DNA of 64,000 nt from Bacillus sp. IITD106. GTDB taxonomy: Bacteria; Bacillota; Bacilli; Bacillales; Bacillaceae_C. Positions 62,058 to 64,000 of the stretch are shown here, one piece after another. Below the pieces are notes generated by a model. It did not search any database. It saw nothing but the letters and a program-made list of their open reading frames with translations, and was not told the origin of the DNA. Every line of letters begins with the position of its first letter. The first letter of the stretch is position 1. The stretch covers positions 145,110-209,109 of the forward strand of contig NZ_JAIAZY010000001.1 in the NCBI RefSeq assembly GCF_019459225.1, given 5' to 3'. A program made the translations under genes and the position numbers.

Positions 62058-64000
62058 GTGAAAAAAAGGTTGCCTATTTTTGCTCTATTATTACTTTTGA
62101 TTGGAAATGTTTTTGGAGATTCAAACCCGACAGCAGCTGCCGAGACATCTACTGGTGATTCCCAATCTTATATTGACGTTACGACCATTACAGAAGGTGG
62201 GGATACCGTTAAAGGCAATCCGCTCGTGACAGCCGTACCAGACCCTTCAAAACCGGTTAAAGATGTCACTTTTTACGCAAAAGCCATTAATGAACCCGAA
62301 GAAAATTATTACCCTTATATTACGCAAACCTCTGGATTTTCGTGGAGCTGGCCGACTGGGAACCCTTGGGTACCTGATGGAAAATATATTTTAAAAATGG
62401 TTATCAACTATACTTCCGGGGAAACGGAGGTCATTACAAGAGAGATCTTTGTAAAAAATTACGAAGAACCAAATGCTCGAGTAGCACCATATGATCTGAC
62501 ACTCACATCGAGAACTGCTACAAGTGTAACATTATCATGGTCACCTTCGACCGCTCAAAATGTTTACAAATACCTCATATATAAAGATGGAATTCAAATC
62601 GGCGAGACAAAAGATACTTCTTACAAGATTGATGGTTTAATAGCCGGAGAATTATATCATTTCCGCATTAAAACAAAAGATGTTTACGATAATATCTCAA
62701 TTGATGAAAGCTCCGTTTCCGTTCTTATTTCAACTAAGGATGGGGGTATGGATACCCTGCCTACCATTAGTCCCGTTGAGGCATCCGGACCAAAAGGGGT
62801 AACGCCGGGCAGCAAGGGGTATTCTGGTACGGTGCAATTGAGTGTAGAAGCAAATGAAAACGTAGCTTTTTATGTAAAAACATTCGGAGCACCTGAAACC
62901 GATTATTGGAAATTTCCTGACGTTAAAAAAGATGGGAATACCTATTCTGTCAATTGGGACACTACATCCGCTCCTGAAGGGAATGTCATGATCAAAGCGG
63001 TAGCTACTGACAACCTCGGGCAGTCAAAAACAGTGACAAATGTCTTTTTAGTTGACAATGAATCTGATTTTAAGGTTGATCCGATTTGGGAGCCAGCAGA
63101 TACACCACCAGCCAATCGTATTGTTGGATACTTAGCCGGCTGGTCGACGTACGGATCTTTTAACATTATGAGGGATTTGGATGCAAGCCGCTTAACCCAT
63201 CTTAATTATGCCTTTGCGGTAATTAGTAATGATTTGAAGGTCGTGATGAGTGACCCTATCCAGGATCCAATTAACTTTGAAGACCTTGCTTCATTAAAAG
63301 AAAAATATCCACATTTACAAACATTAATTTCTATTGGTGGCTGGGGTGGTTCGGCAAACTTCTCGGAAGCCGCTGCCGATGAAGAATCTCGTGCGATATT
63401 TGCAGAAAGTGCCGTAGATTTTATCATTAAAAATGGCTTTGACGGCGTTGACTTGGATTGGGAATACCCAGTTACTGGCGGTGGACCCGGAACATATCCA
63501 AATCCAGCGGATAAAGATAACTTCCCACTTTTATTAAAAAAAGTGCGTGAAAAATTGGACGAGCAAGGTGAAAAAGACGGTAAGCATTATCTTCTTACAA
63601 TTGCAGGCGGGGCGACTGCTTCATTTGCCAACAATGCTTCACTCGGCTTAACTCACCAATATTTGGATTACGTCCAAATCATGACGTATGATATTCACGG
63701 AACTTGGGAATCGGTTGCTGATTTTACGGCTCCGCTGTTCGATGATAATGGGAAAACATACAGTGTCGATAAAGGCGTACAAGCCTATTTGGATGCTGGC
63801 GTCCCTGCTAAAAAGCTTGTAATGGGTGTTCCATTTTACGGTTATTCGTACAATGTAACATCAGCCGAAAATAATGGTCTGCGCCAACCAGTGAATGGAA
63901 GCGGATCCATTACTTACAACAGTATCGTGAATCGCGACCTTTTGAATAATGGATATGAACGCTTTTGGGATGAAGGCTCGAAGGTACCTTATTTATTTAA
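62058..64000 (+). CDS. Secreted GH18 chitinase, cut by window end
   Basis: The gene starts GTG at 62058 after GAGGAGG and is open to the last base (at least 647 codons). It has a signal peptide (MKKRLPIFALLLLLIGNVFG), Ig-like domains, a fibronectin type III domain (about 155-230) and a GH18 barrel from about 350 (NRIVGYLAGWSTYGSFNIMR) with DGVDLDWEYP, the DxxDxDxE catalytic motif, near 462, and IMTYDIHG. It hydrolyses chitin or related glycans. The 3' part is beyond the window. Confidence 0.93.
   Translation, partial: MKKRLPIFALLLLLIGNVFGDSNPTAAAETSTGDSQSYIDVTTITEGGDTVKGNPLVTAVPDPSKPVKDVTFYAKAINEPEENYYPYITQTSGFSWSWPTGNPWVPDGKYILKMVINYTSGETEVITREIFVKNYEEPNARVAPYDLTLTSRTATSVTLSWSPSTAQNVYKYLIYKDGIQIGETKDTSYKIDGLIAGELYHFRIKTKDVYDNISIDESSVSVLISTKDGGMDTLPTISPVEASGPKGVTPGSKGYSGTVQLSVEANENVAFYVKTFGAPETDYWKFPDVKKDGNTYSVNWDTTSAPEGNVMIKAVATDNLGQSKTVTNVFLVDNESDFKVDPIWEPADTPPANRIVGYLAGWSTYGSFNIMRDLDASRLTHLNYAFAVISNDLKVVMSDPIQDPINFEDLASLKEKYPHLQTLISIGGWGGSANFSEAAADEESRAIFAESAVDFIIKNGFDGVDLDWEYPVTGGGPGTYPNPADKDNFPLLLKKVREKLDEQGEKDGKHYLLTIAGGATASFANNASLGLTHQYLDYVQIMTYDIHGTWESVADFTAPLFDDNGKTYSVDKGVQAYLDAGVPAKKLVMGVPFYGYSYNVTSAENNGLRQPVNGSGSITYNSIVNRDLLNNGYERFWDEGSKVPYLF

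Noticed and set aside
1..64000. CRISPR array search
   Set aside because: No set of three or more regularly spaced direct repeats was seen; the only tandem repeats are the 54-bp units inside the kinase gene.
1..64000. Riboswitch or T-box leaders
   Set aside because: No recognisable T-box (TGGNACCGCG) or common riboswitch core was seen before any gene.

Overview
The window reads as chromosomal DNA of a low-GC, Gram-positive, spore-former-type Bacillales bacterium (Bacillaceae/Planococcaceae-like). The anchor is a complete walR-walK-yycH-yycI-walJ operon (13.6-19.0 kb, minus strand), preceded by a LysM-G5-M23 endopeptidase and a tRNA-Phe gene. Ribosome binding sites are strong AGGAGG/GGAGG types, and TTG and GTG starts are frequent. 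Species cannot be fixed from the sequence alone.

Layout. 0-5.6 kb is worn accessory DNA: a frameshifted MOSC gene, an IS110-type insertion sequence with a structured non-coding flank, HIT and Nudix genes, a cold-shock protein, two tiny ORFs, a SET-domain protein and a GNAT remnant. 5.7-7.3 kb holds an ECF sigma/anti-sigma pair with a probable autoregulated promoter. 7.5-13.2 kb holds small stress or detoxification genes (SRPBCC, Nudix, pentapeptide repeat, divergent Hsp33 plus TipAS-type MerR, DinB) and a compact palindromic RNA-like element near 8.28 kb. 13.5-21.3 kb is the WalRK cell-wall block, tRNA-Phe and a truncated tRNA-like fragment. 21.6-27.3 kb holds a glycosyltransferase/acyltransferase pair, an ECF42-type sigma factor with two tandemly duplicated DGPF/YCII genes that carry identical ECF-like promoter elements, an alpha/beta hydrolase and a double PhnB protein.

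27.4-35.2 kb holds a PfpI/WYL divergent pair, a methyltransferase behind a five-codon leader ORF and terminator hairpin, GNAT, AlkD-like, phosphatase and DUF2500 genes, and a CzrA/CzcD zinc-efflux module. 35.3-40 kb is an envelope module: amidase, polysaccharide deacetylase and an OmpR-type two-component system whose sensor carries three 18-residue repeats. 40.7-42.7 kb has an acyltransferase and a DefB-like deformylase coupled to a small HTH gene. 42.8-48.9 kb combines a stand-alone Sensor-domain membrane protein, a histidine kinase fused to its NarL-type response regulator, and a six-gene ABC transporter operon led by an HTH repressor with a perfect palindromic operator.

49-60 kb holds two more DinB genes, a RibD remnant, an SDR lacking the usual catalytic Tyr divergent from an HxlR regulator, a Vat-like acetyltransferase, lipoproteins, an RlmA-like methyltransferase, a TnpB element that has split a methyltransferase gene, an orphan RsbR, a GyrI-like protein and a truncated WYL regulator. 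60-64 kb holds two secreted glycoside-hydrolase genes (GHL10 and a GH18 chitinase cut by the window end), each preceded by a copy of the same 122-bp upstream region.

Overall, the window links cell-wall sensing and remodelling with many single-gene stress, detoxification and possible antibiotic-response functions, and carries a visible load of decayed genes. All functions are inferred from motifs and family knowledge; no searches were run.
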